DNA of 36,227 nucleotides from DASXBA01 sp046729895. GTDB taxonomy: Bacteria > Actinomycetota > Thermoleophilia > Solirubrobacterales > Thermoleophilaceae. The stretch is taken from assembly GCA_046729895.1 (NCBI GenBank), contig JBKPHP010000241.1, positions 1 through 36,227 on the forward strand, read 5' to 3'. How positions within the stretch are numbered: the first letter of the stretch is position 1; each line of letters begins with the position of its first letter. Under the pieces are notes generated by a model. The model was not told where the DNA came from. It searched no databases and was given only the letters and a program-made list of their open reading frames with translations. The position numbers and the translations under genes are program-made. Shown in pieces: positions 17,386 through 25,176 of this stretch.

Positions 17386-18029
17386 GCCGACGGCTCCCGG
17401 ATCTGGACCTCGACCGGGGCGCGCTCCGCGAAGAGCTCCGCGTCCGCGCGCGTGCCTATGTGCTGGCCCCAGTGCATCGGCACCGCCACCCCGGGCTGGA
17501 TCCGCCGAGCTGCCTCCGCTGCCTCGCCGGCGGTCATGACGTAGACGCCGCTCACCGGGAGCAGCGCCACGTCCACGCCGGTGACGCTGTCCATCTCTGG
17601 AATCACGTCGGTATCGCCGGAATGGTAGAGCCGCTCGCCCCGCACGTTGAGCTCGTAACCGACCCAGCCGGCCTGACGGGGGTGGAAGACGTTGCCGTCC
17701 TGGTCGCGCTTGGAGGTGTTGTAGGCGGCGATCGTGGCGATTCCCACGCCGCGCAGGAACTCGTCCTCCAGAACCTGCCCCGGCTGGACCGACAGCACCC
17801 TCCCGCTGACGCGCTCCGCCACGGCCGGCGGCCCGACGAGCAGGGTGCGTTCGTGCGAGAGGCGCTCCACGTCGCGGGGTGAGAAGTGGTCGTAGTGCCC
17901 GTGAGTTATCAGGATCAGGTCCGCTTGGGGACCGTCGCCGACGCGGTACGGGTCTATGTACACAGCCGCCTGCCCCACCTTGATCCTGAACCCCGCGTGA
18001 CCGAGCCAGTCGATCGAGTCGAGGAGCAT
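17382..18029 (-). CDS. UPF0173-like MBL-fold metal-dependent hydrolase
   Basis: 215 aa, the normal size for the YtkL/UPF0173 branch of metallo-beta-lactamase-fold hydrolases. It opens with IDWLGHAGFRI, has the canonical metal motif T-H-G-H-Y-D-H, the LYHSGDTD block with third His and bridging Asp, and ends with VPMHWG. The substrate is unknown for most members. The start is ATG at 18029; ATG at 18056 is possible, but a TATCCT box seven bases before 18029 and the family's usual N-terminus favour the shorter form. Its TGA overlaps the GTG of the SCP2-R2lox gene, so the two proteins are probably made together. It is divergent from the crotonase gene. Confidence 0.88.
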   Translation of the reverse strand: MLLDSIDWLGHAGFRIKVGQAAVYIDPYRVGDGPQADLILITHGHYDHFSPRDVERLSHERTLLVGPPAVAERVSGRVLSVQPGQVLEDEFLRGVGIATIAAYNTSKRDQDGNVFHPRQAGWVGYELNVRGERLYHSGDTDVIPEMDSVTGVDVALLPVSGVYVMTAGEAAEAARRIQPGVAVPMHWGQHIGTRADAELFAERAPVEVQIREPSA

Positions 18030-18036
18030 GTCCGGC

Positions 18037-18046
18037 AGGATAGGCT
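18037..18046. promoter_or_regulatory. Back-to-back -10 boxes sharing a TA step (MBL gene / crotonase gene)
   Basis: Plus strand TAGGCT at 18041-18046, eight bases before the crotonase ATG at 18055. Minus strand TATCCT at 18042-18037, seven bases before the MBL ATG at 18029. The two hexamers overlap at the palindromic TA, and both gaps fit leaderless transcripts. The start codons are only 25 bases apart, so there is little room for anything else. Confidence 0.55.
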
Positions 18047-18054
18047 CGCAGTCC

Positions 18055-18849
18055 ATGAGCTACGCCACTGTCATCTGGGAGCAGGATGGCGGCGTCGGGA
18101 GGCTCACGCTCAACCGACCCGACACCCTGAACGCGTGGACGGCGGAGTTCGGGCGAGACCTCAAGTCCGTGATCGAGGGCGAGGCCTCCGACCCCGCTGT
18201 GCGCGCCGTGCTCGTCACCGGGGCCGGCCGCGGTTTCTCCTCCGGCGCGGACCTCAAGGCGGGCTTCGAGCCGCACCCGGACGACGGCAAGCCCGACGTC
18301 CGCAGGCAGCTCCACGAGATCTACCACCCGGTCATTGCCGGCATCCGCCTCCTCCAGAAGCCGGTGGTGGCCGCGGTCAACGGTCCGGCGGTCGGAATCG
18401 GCTGCTCCCTCGCGCTCGCGTGTGACTTGGTCCTCGCCGCCGAGTCCGCCTTCTTCGGGCTGGCGTTCGTGAACATCGGCCTGATGCCGGATGGCGGCTC
18501 CACCCTGTTCGTGCCCGCGGCCGTCGGCAAGGCTCGCGCGTTCCAGATGGCCCTCCTCGGCGAGCGCGTCCCCGCCCGCAGGGCGCTGGAGTGGGGTCTC
18601 GTGAACTACGTTCATCCGGACGACCGCCTGCTGGGCGAGGCCGACGCCCTCGCGAAGCACCTCGCCAAGGGTCCGACCCGCTCCTATTCGTCGTCGAAAG
18701 AGGCGCTCAACCGGATGCTCTATCCGGACCTCGAGGGGCAGCTGGACCTCGAGGCCGAGCTGCAGCACGCGCTCGCTCGCACCGAGGACTTCATGGAGGG
18801 CGTGGCCGCCTTCGTCGAGAAGCGGGCGGCGGCCTTCGAGGGCTCCTAG
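18055..18849 (+). CDS. Enoyl-CoA hydratase/isomerase (crotonase family, PaaG-like)
   Basis: 264 aa. Oxyanion-hole elements are FSSGADLK (residues 61-68) and NGPAVGIGCSLAL. Where classical hydratases carry the first catalytic Glu (PE before I-G-T), this protein has FVNIGLMPDGGS, with D146 in place, as in the PaaG-type isomerases. Double-bond isomerisation of an unsaturated acyl-CoA, or a related crotonase reaction, is therefore more likely than plain hydration. It acts in the cytosol, in fatty or aromatic acid degradation. The start is ATG at 18055, eight bases after TAGGCT, without a good ribosome binding site. It precedes the cytochrome oxidase operon by 50 bases but probably has its own transcript. 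Confidence 0.9.
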   Translation: MSYATVIWEQDGGVGRLTLNRPDTLNAWTAEFGRDLKSVIEGEASDPAVRAVLVTGAGRGFSSGADLKAGFEPHPDDGKPDVRRQLHEIYHPVIAGIRLLQKPVVAAVNGPAVGIGCSLALACDLVLAAESAFFGLAFVNIGLMPDGGSTLFVPAAVGKARAFQMALLGERVPARRALEWGLVNYVHPDDRLLGEADALAKHLAKGPTRSYSSSKEALNRMLYPDLEGQLDLEAELQHALARTEDFMEGVAAFVEKRAAAFEGS

Positions 18850-18884
18850 CCCTCCCGGTCGGCGACGGCCGACGTGACCGAAGA

Positions 18885-18890
18885 TATGAT
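18885..18890 (+). promoter_or_regulatory. Candidate -10 box of the cytochrome oxidase operon
   Basis: TATGAT, nine bases before the TTG taken as the coxB start, in the 50-base gap after the crotonase gene. No Shine-Dalgarno is seen between, so a nearly leaderless mRNA is inferred. No clear -35 box. Confidence 0.45.
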
Positions 18891-18899
18891 GCTCGCGCC

Positions 18900-19766
18900 T
18901 TGCCCGTCGGCAGGAAACGCCTCGTCCTGATCGCCCTCGCCGGGGTGCTCCTCCTCTTGCTCGTGGCCGCGCCCGCGGCCCTCGGCGACGCCATCACGCC
19001 CGAATCGGGCGGCTCGAAGAACGCGAACGACATCGACACCCTCTACAAGATCACGCTCTACGTCGCGATCGTGATCTTCCTGATCGTCGAGGGGACGTTG
19101 ATCTGGTCCATCGTGAAGTTCCGCGCCCGGCGCGGCGGTCCGCAGCCGGCGCAGCTCCGCGGCAACACCCCGCTCGAGCTCGGCTGGACCGTGGGCGCGG
19201 CGCTCATCCTCGTGGTGCTGACCGTCGTCACCTTCCTCTACCTCAACGGCATCAAGGACCCGCCGGCCTCCGGGGCCAACGGCCTGCGGGCCGACGCCGC
19301 ACAGTTCGCCTCCATCGACCAGCCCAACCCCCCGAAGGGGGGCGGCAAGCCACTCAACATCCACGTCAACGGGCAGCAGTACGTGTGGCGCTTCGACTAT
19401 CCCGGCCAGCAGCCGCTCTTCAGCTACTACGAGATGGTCGTCCCAACCGATACGACCGTCACCCTCGACGTCAACGCCTCCGACGTCATCCACTCGTGGT
19501 GGATTCCCAAGCTCGGGGGCAAGGTCGACGGGGTGCCGGGACACACCAACCAGACCTGGTTCAAGATCGAGAAGCCGGGTGTCTACCGCGGCCAATGTGC
19601 GGAGTTGTGCGGGGCCGGGCACGCCGACATGCGGGCCGTCGTCAAGGCGGTCTCGCCGGACGGGTACGAGGCCTGGAGCAAGCGGCAGCGGAGCGACATA
19701 CTGGCGGCCCAGAGGGCGCTCTCGCTGCAGCGCGCCGAGCGTGAGAAGCGGGGGGAGGTGCGCTGA
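18900..19766 (+). CDS. coxB: Cytochrome c oxidase subunit II
   Basis: 288 aa. A cleavable signal or first hydrophobic segment (residues ~8-28) is followed by two membrane helices (~50-72 and ~95-116) and a cupredoxin domain facing outside. The CuA ligands are H198, C233 and C237 with E235, H241 and M244 (C-A-E-L-C-G-A-G-H-A-D-M). No heme-c motif is present, so this is the aa3-type subunit that receives electrons from cytochrome c. The start is inferred as TTG at 18900 (LPVGRKRLVLIAL): two ATGs at 18886 and 18889 are out of frame, and longer in-frame versions lie inside the crotonase gene. The TGA shares one base with the ATG of ctaD. Confidence 0.93.
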   Translation: MPVGRKRLVLIALAGVLLLLLVAAPAALGDAITPESGGSKNANDIDTLYKITLYVAIVIFLIVEGTLIWSIVKFRARRGGPQPAQLRGNTPLELGWTVGAALILVVLTVVTFLYLNGIKDPPASGANGLRADAAQFASIDQPNPPKGGGKPLNIHVNGQQYVWRFDYPGQQPLFSYYEMVVPTDTTVTLDVNASDVIHSWWIPKLGGKVDGVPGHTNQTWFKIEKPGVYRGQCAELCGAGHADMRAVVKAVSPDGYEAWSKRQRSDILAAQRALSLQRAEREKRGEVR

Positions 19767-21469
19767 TGGAAGCAGCCGCCCTCACCGGCGCGCGAGCCAC
19801 GCCCAAACCCGAGGTCGTCCTGCACGGGCCCGAGGAGCGGCCGCGGGGCTGGCTCGAATGGCTGACCACAACCGACCACAAGAAGATCGGAATCCTCTAC
19901 CTGTTCGCCACCTTTCTGTTCTTCATCCTCGGCGGCGTGGAGGCGCTCCTCATGCGCCTCCAGCTGGCGCAGCCCAACGGGACGCTCCTCCCGCCGGAGA
20001 CCTACAACGAGCTCGTGACGATGCACGGGACCACGATGGTCTTCCTGTTCGTGGTCCCGGTCCTGGCGGGCTTCGGCAACTACGTGGTGCCGCTGATGAT
20101 CGGCGCGCGCGACATGGCGTTCCCGCGGCTGAACGCACTCTCCTTCTGGCTCCTCCTGTTCGGCGGAATCGTCTTCTACATCTCGGTCTTCTTCGAGCCG
20201 CCGCAGGCCGGCTGGACGATGTACACGCCACTGTCGGACGACGCCTACCTGCCGAGCGGCGGCGTGGACGCGTGGATCCTGCTCATCCACCTGACCGGCC
20301 TCTCCTCGCTGATCGGGGCGATCAACTTCGTGGCGACGATCCACAACATGCGGGCGAAGGGCATGAGCTGGGGCCGCATGCCGCTGTTCGTCTGGGCGAT
20401 CCTGATCTACAGCTATCTGCTGATCACGGCCCTGCCCTCCGTGGCTGCGGCGGTCACGATGCTGCTCACCGACCGCCACTTCGGCACCGACTTCTTCGAC
20501 GCCACGGGAGGCGGGGACCCGCTGCTCTGGCAGCACCTCTTCTGGTTCTTCGGGCACCCCGAGGTCTACATCATGGTCCTGCCCGCCTTCGGAATCATCT
20601 CGGAGGTCATCCCGGTGTTCTCACGCAAGCCGATCTTCGGCTACAAGGCGATAGCGGCGGCCACCGTGGCGATCGCCTTCCTCGGCCTGCTCGTCTGGGC
20701 GCACCACATGTTCGCTACTCCGACCGCCACCGTCGTACTCGCGTTCTTCATGCTGTCGTCGTTCACGATCGCGGTCCCTACCGGCGTGAAGATCTTCAAC
20801 TGGATCGCGACGATGTGGCGCGGGCAGATCGTGTTCAAGACGGCGATGATGTTTGCCACGGCCCTACCGGCGCTGTTCGTGATCGGCGGGATCTCCGGGG
20901 TCCTGCTCGCGATCTTCCCGGTCGACTGGCAGCTCCACGACACCTACTTCGTGGTGGCCCACCTCCACTACGTGCTGTTCGGCGGATCGGTGTTCGGGAT
21001 CTTCGCCGGCGTCTACTACTGGTTCCCGAAGATGTCCGGGAAGCTGCTCTCGGAAGGGCTCGGGAAGCTGTCCTTCTGGACCATGTTCGTCGGCTTCAAC
21101 ATGACCTTCCTCGTGCAGCATTCGGCCGGGCTGTCGGGTATGCCGCGGCGGATCTACGACTACACCGAGTCACTGCACGTGACCGGCTACAACCTCGTCT
21201 CGACGATCGGCTCCTTCATCCTCGGGGTGGGAGTGCTGATCACCGTGATCAACGTGCTGGTCAGCTTGCGCTCCGGGCGTAGGGCCGGCAACGACCCGTG
21301 GCGCGCCAACACGCTGGAGTGGTTCGTCAGCTCGCCCCCGCCGGCGAACAACTTCGACGTCGTCCCTCGCGTGCGCTCGGTGGAGCCGATGAAGGACATC
21401 CGTCGCGAGGTCGAGCGGACCAGCCGGCCCGCCGGCTCGGTGGCGCAGCCAGTAGCCTCGGGCACGTGA
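19766..21469 (+). CDS. ctaD: Cytochrome c oxidase subunit I
   Basis: 567 aa, about twelve membrane helices. Heme and CuB ligands: H87 (heme a), H264 with cross-linked Y268 in FGHPEVY, H313-H314 (CuB), and H399/H401 (heme a3/heme a) in FVVAHLHYVLFGG. The K channel lysine K342 is in VPTGVK, E266 is the D-channel glutamate, and D116 lies in the entry loop (GARDMAFPRLN). It is a type A heme-copper oxidase core that reduces O2 to water and pumps protons. The length excludes a fusion with subunit III, which is not in the window. Start ATG overlaps the coxB stop (TGATG); its own stop overlaps the ctaA start (GTGA). Confidence 0.98.
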   Translation: MEAAALTGARATPKPEVVLHGPEERPRGWLEWLTTTDHKKIGILYLFATFLFFILGGVEALLMRLQLAQPNGTLLPPETYNELVTMHGTTMVFLFVVPVLAGFGNYVVPLMIGARDMAFPRLNALSFWLLLFGGIVFYISVFFEPPQAGWTMYTPLSDDAYLPSGGVDAWILLIHLTGLSSLIGAINFVATIHNMRAKGMSWGRMPLFVWAILIYSYLLITALPSVAAAVTMLLTDRHFGTDFFDATGGGDPLLWQHLFWFFGHPEVYIMVLPAFGIISEVIPVFSRKPIFGYKAIAAATVAIAFLGLLVWAHHMFATPTATVVLAFFMLSSFTIAVPTGVKIFNWIATMWRGQIVFKTAMMFATALPALFVIGGISGVLLAIFPVDWQLHDTYFVVAHLHYVLFGGSVFGIFAGVYYWFPKMSGKLLSEGLGKLSFWTMFVGFNMTFLVQHSAGLSGMPRRIYDYTESLHVTGYNLVSTIGSFILGVGVLITVINVLVSLRSGRRAGNDPWRANTLEWFVSSPPPANNFDVVPRVRSVEPMKDIRREVERTSRPAGSVAQPVASGT

Positions 21470-22454
21470 CGACCCCATCAGCGGCCTACCGGCGGCTGAC
21501 GCTCGCTACCGCCGTCGCCACGTTCGCCCTGACCGTGGTCGGGGGGTTCGTGCGCGTGTCCGACTCGGGACTCGGTTGCGGCCCGAAAGGCTCGGGCTTC
21601 CACGGCTGGCCCTTCTGCAACGGCGACGTCGTGCCGGGCGTGGACCTCAATTCGGTGATCGAGTACTCGCACCGCGCGCTTGCCGGGCTCGTCTCCGTTC
21701 TCATCCTGGCGCTGGTCGTGCTGGCATGGCGCCGCTATCGAGCCCAGCGGCAGCTCGTCTGGGCGACGAGCGTCGCACTCCTGCTCGTGATCGCCCAGGC
21801 CGTGCTCGGCGGCGCAACGGTGGAGGAGGGGCTTGCGCCTGGGTACGTGGCCGCGCATCTCGGCTTGGCCATGCTGCTGCTCGGAACGCTTGTCTACGTT
21901 TGGCAGCACAGTCGCCGGTCGCCAGTCGCGAGTCGCCAGGGCGTGAGTTCGGGCGCGCGTGTTCTCTCCGTGGCGGCCACGGTTGCCGTGTTCGCGACGA
22001 TCGTCGCCGGTGGGTACATGGCGGGGACGCAGAACTACGGTCGTGCCGACTACCGGCTCGGAGACGGCGCGCACCACGCCTGCGGCAAGCAGTTCCCCAC
22101 CTGCAACGGGAGCTTCATGCCCTTCGGCAAGGCGCGCCTCGTGGACATCCACCTCGTCCACCGCGGATTCGTGTACCTCGCAACGCTGCTCGTGCTGGCG
22201 CTCGTAGCCGTGATGCTGCGGCGAACGCCGGACGCCCGTACGGCCCGCTCGGCCAAGCTCCTGCTGGCCCTCCTCGCCGTGCAGCTCTCGCTGGGCGCGC
22301 TCAACGTGTGGCTCGACGAGTACGAGGGCCTGATCGTGGCTCACCTGGCGGCCGGGACGCTGCTGTGGGCCACCGCGATCGGCCTGACCTTCCAGCTCTT
22401 CCGCGCGCCGGCCCCCGCCCCTGTGGCCGCCCGCGCCGAGGCGGTGCCCGCCTG

Positions 22455-22455
<1 letters not shown>
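21466..22455 (+). CDS. ctaA: Heme A synthase (CtaA/COX15)
   Basis: 329 aa with eight membrane helices in two homologous halves. The first half has VSDSGLGC (C38), C51, the conserved E66-Y-S-H69-R and H131. The second half has the C206/C213 pair in the matching loop, LVHRG with H232, and AHLAAG. These are the heme-binding His residues and the loop Cys pairs of the enzyme, which oxidises the C8 methyl of heme O to give heme A. The central linker between the halves (about residues 149-160, SRRSPVASRQGV) is encoded by four tandem 7-bp units (21911-21938). The start is GTG at 21466, overlapping the ctaD stop; ctaB follows with a one-base overlap. Confidence 0.94.
21911..21938 (+). repeat. Four tandem 7-bp repeats inside ctaA
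   Basis: Four consecutive heptamers of the form GTCGCCR (third unit GTCGCGA). They encode part of the non-membrane linker between the two halves of CtaA. Because 7 is not a multiple of 3, gain or loss of one unit would shift the reading frame. Confidence 0.7.
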
Positions 22456-23351
<896 letters not shown>

Positions 23352-23411
23352 CAGCCCGGATAGCGCGGGGCCCGGCACGACGTGGCGGCAGCCGCGGGTA
23401 AGCGTGCTGAG

Positions 23412-23434
23412 TTGTGGGGCCAAGAGCCCCCCAA
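23412..23434. terminator. Possible bidirectional terminator after ctaB
   Basis: TTGTGGGGC-CAAGA-GCCCCCCAA forms a 9-bp stem with one mismatch and a 5-base loop, between the convergent ctaB and cyclase genes. There is no U-tract, so intrinsic termination is uncertain. Nothing else was recognised in the 128 bases between these genes. Confidence 0.4.
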
Positions 23435-23479
23435 AGCAGGACGCTTCCGTTGGAATTCGCCCGCCAGCCAGGGACGCGC

Positions 23480-24265
23480 CTACCGGGAAACCGAGTAGAC
23501 GGTGAGGTCCTTCGGCACTCCCTTGACCGAGAAGCGCCGTTTCCTGCGCACCTCGAGCGCCTCGTCGCCCAGCAGAGCCAGCGCGCGGTCCGAGACGAGG
23601 AGCTCGTCCGCGCCCGCCTCCTCCGCCATGCGCGCCGCGATGTTCACATCCACGCCGAGGTAGTCGCCGCCGATCTTGCGCGGCCGTCCGACGTGCATGC
23701 CGGCGCGTATCCGTGGCCGATAGCCGTCGGCTGTGACGTCGTGGAGCCGCTCTCGGGCCTCACGGACCGCGTCCAGGCCCTGCCGAGGCTCCGGGAAGAC
23801 GGCCATCATCCCGTCGCCGAGCCGCTTGACCACCTCGCCCCCGTTCGTATGGATCGGCGGCTCGATCGCCTCCCCCACCGCGCGCAGCAGCTCGAGCGCC
23901 GCCTCGTCTCCGGCCTCGAGCGCCCAGTCGGAGAAGTCCACCAAGTCGGTGAAGACGATCGCCAGCTGCGTGTCGCCCTGAACGCCCCCTTGGACCTCGG
24001 AGACGGCCTGCCAGACCTGGAGCGCGGTCAGGCCCGTCTCGCGCAACAAGCCGGGCCGCTCCGCGGTCAGCTCCGCCAGCCGCTTTCCGACCATCTCGGG
24101 CTGCGCGCGGCCCGCCGTCGACAGCGGGTCCCCGAAGCGGCTGTCGCCCGGCAGTGCCTCACGGACCAGCCTGGCCGCCCTGAGCAGCGTGGGGCTCTGG
24201 TTGATCCGTCTGGCAGCCTCGCGTGCGCGGCCGGACCGTTTCTCCGGCTTCTCCTGCTCCGCCAT
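23480..24265 (-). CDS. Class III adenylate/guanylate cyclase
   Basis: 261 aa. An N-terminal helical region (~95 residues) without a recognised sensor domain is followed by a class III cyclase domain. Metal-binding aspartates are D107 (VFTDLVDFS) and D151 (KRLGDGMMAVF), with K148 as candidate base-recognising residue. GDYLGVDVNIAARM contains D206 together with the transition-state N208 and R212. The Lys/Asp combination favours ATP over GTP, hence cAMP formation. No membrane segment is seen, so it should be cytosolic. The start is ATG at 24265, ten bases after a TACGGT box. It is divergent from the endonuclease IV-like gene and converges on ctaB. Confidence 0.92.
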   Translation of the reverse strand: MAEQEKPEKRSGRAREAARRINQSPTLLRAARLVREALPGDSRFGDPLSTAGRAQPEMVGKRLAELTAERPGLLRETGLTALQVWQAVSEVQGGVQGDTQLAIVFTDLVDFSDWALEAGDEAALELLRAVGEAIEPPIHTNGGEVVKRLGDGMMAVFPEPRQGLDAVREARERLHDVTADGYRPRIRAGMHVGRPRKIGGDYLGVDVNIAARMAEEAGADELLVSDRALALLGDEALEVRRKRRFSVKGVPKDLTVYSVSR

Positions 24266-24275
24266 CGCGGGGCGA

Positions 24276-24285
24276 ACCGTAGCGT
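24276..24285. promoter_or_regulatory. Back-to-back -10 boxes sharing a TA step (cyclase / endonuclease IV-like)
   Basis: Minus strand TACGGT at 24281-24276, ten bases before the cyclase ATG. Plus strand TAGCGT at 24280-24285, 21 bases before the GTG of the TIM-barrel gene. The hexamers overlap at the TA dinucleotide, as at 18041-18042. Confidence 0.4.
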
Positions 24286-24306
24286 TGGCGCTGCAACACT
24301 GCAGCC

Positions 24307-25149
24307 GTGGGCGACATTCACTTCGGACCCTCCTTCATCCCCTCGCGGGACAGCCCGGACGGCGCAATCGAACTGCTCGTCACGCGCGGCTACCGGGCCT
24401 GCGAGGTGGACCTGGAGGGGGGCTTCTGGATGGACTGGGACTACGCCGAACGGCTCGGGAAGCTGGCGCGGAACGCCGGCATCGTCCTCTCGGTGCACGC
24501 ACCGCTCTTCGCTTTCGTCGGCCGTCCGGAGCGAGACAAGAAGCACCGCATGGCCGTTGGCATGCTCGACCACACGGCGGGGCTCGCGCTGGCCTGCGCC
24601 GCCGAGCTTGTCGTGGTCCATCCGGGCTACCTGTTCGGCCGCGAGCGCGAGCAGGCGATCGACGCCGTGGTCGATCAGATGGCGGCCCTGCGCGAGCGTT
24701 TGGAGGGCAAGGAGCGGGCGGTGCCGTTCGGAGTCGAGGTCATGGGCCGGGTGAACGAGCTGGGCAGCCTGGAGGACGTGCTTGCGATCTGCGGCCGGCT
24801 CGACTGGGTCCGGCCGGTCCTCGACTTCGCACACCTCCACGCGGTCACCGACGGCGGCTTCACGACGGCGGAGCCCTTCGAGGCCGCGCTCGCCGCCGCC
24901 GACGCGACCATCGAGCCGGGCGCTCCCGTCCACATTCACTTCTCGGACATCAGCTACGCCAACCGCAACGAGAAGTCGCACCTTCCCTACGGGGAGGGCA
25001 CCCTTCGCGTCGAGCCGCTGGCTGAGGCGCTGGCCGGTTTCGACCGGGCGGCGACGGTGATCGGGGAGTCGCCGGACGAGGAGTCCAACCAGGCGATCCG
25101 GAAGATCCTGGCTCCACGCAGCGCCCAGGCCTCGCCGCCCGATCCCTAG
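24307..25149 (+). CDS. Endonuclease IV-like TIM-barrel protein
   Basis: 280 aa. Putative metal ligands follow the Nfo/xylose-isomerase-like pattern: H64 (SVHAP), H105 (VVHPGYL), E144 (GVEVMG), D173 and H176 (LDFAH), H209/H211 (HIHFSD), H225 (SHLPYGEG) and E254 (IGESP). The block that reads D-R-H in E. coli endonuclease IV reads K-S-H here, so one aspartate ligand is absent; the SHLP form is what I recall from archaeal-type members. AP-site repair is possible, but a sugar-phosphate isomerase-like role cannot be excluded. The start is GTG at 24307. The Pro-rich C-terminal tail is probably disordered. It is divergent from the cyclase gene. Confidence 0.82.
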   Translation: MGDIHFGPSFIPSRDSPDGAIELLVTRGYRACEVDLEGGFWMDWDYAERLGKLARNAGIVLSVHAPLFAFVGRPERDKKHRMAVGMLDHTAGLALACAAELVVVHPGYLFGREREQAIDAVVDQMAALRERLEGKERAVPFGVEVMGRVNELGSLEDVLAICGRLDWVRPVLDFAHLHAVTDGGFTTAEPFEAALAAADATIEPGAPVHIHFSDISYANRNEKSHLPYGEGTLRVEPLAEALAGFDRAATVIGESPDEESNQAIRKILAPRSAQASPPDP

Positions 25150-25176
25150 CAGCGGGGCTTCGTCCGCCCATGCAGC

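Noticed and set aside
18054..18056. ATG at 18056 as start of the minus-strand MBL hydrolase (CATG shared with the crotonase ATG)
   Set aside because: Possible, but the family usually begins just before the WLGH motif, and the TATCCT box seven bases before 18029 supports the shorter form.
17386..18768. Extension of the R2lox fusion frame upstream to 18768
   Set aside because: It overlaps the MBL gene in another frame and lies antisense to the crotonase gene. The GTG at 17385 overlapping the MBL stop is a far better start.
18886..18891. Tandem ATG codons as start of coxB
   Set aside because: They are out of frame with coxB and reach a stop after about 13 codons. They overlap the candidate -10 box instead.
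21911..21938. CRISPR-like array at the tandem heptamers
   Set aside because: There are no spacers, the units are only 7 bp, and they lie inside an intact ctaA frame.
21576..22454. Plus-strand frame open from 21576 into ctaB, suggesting a longer CtaB or a fusion
   Set aside because: The part before 22455 lies out of frame in ctaA and is Arg-rich without membrane segments. The ATG at 22455 gives a normal-length CtaB.
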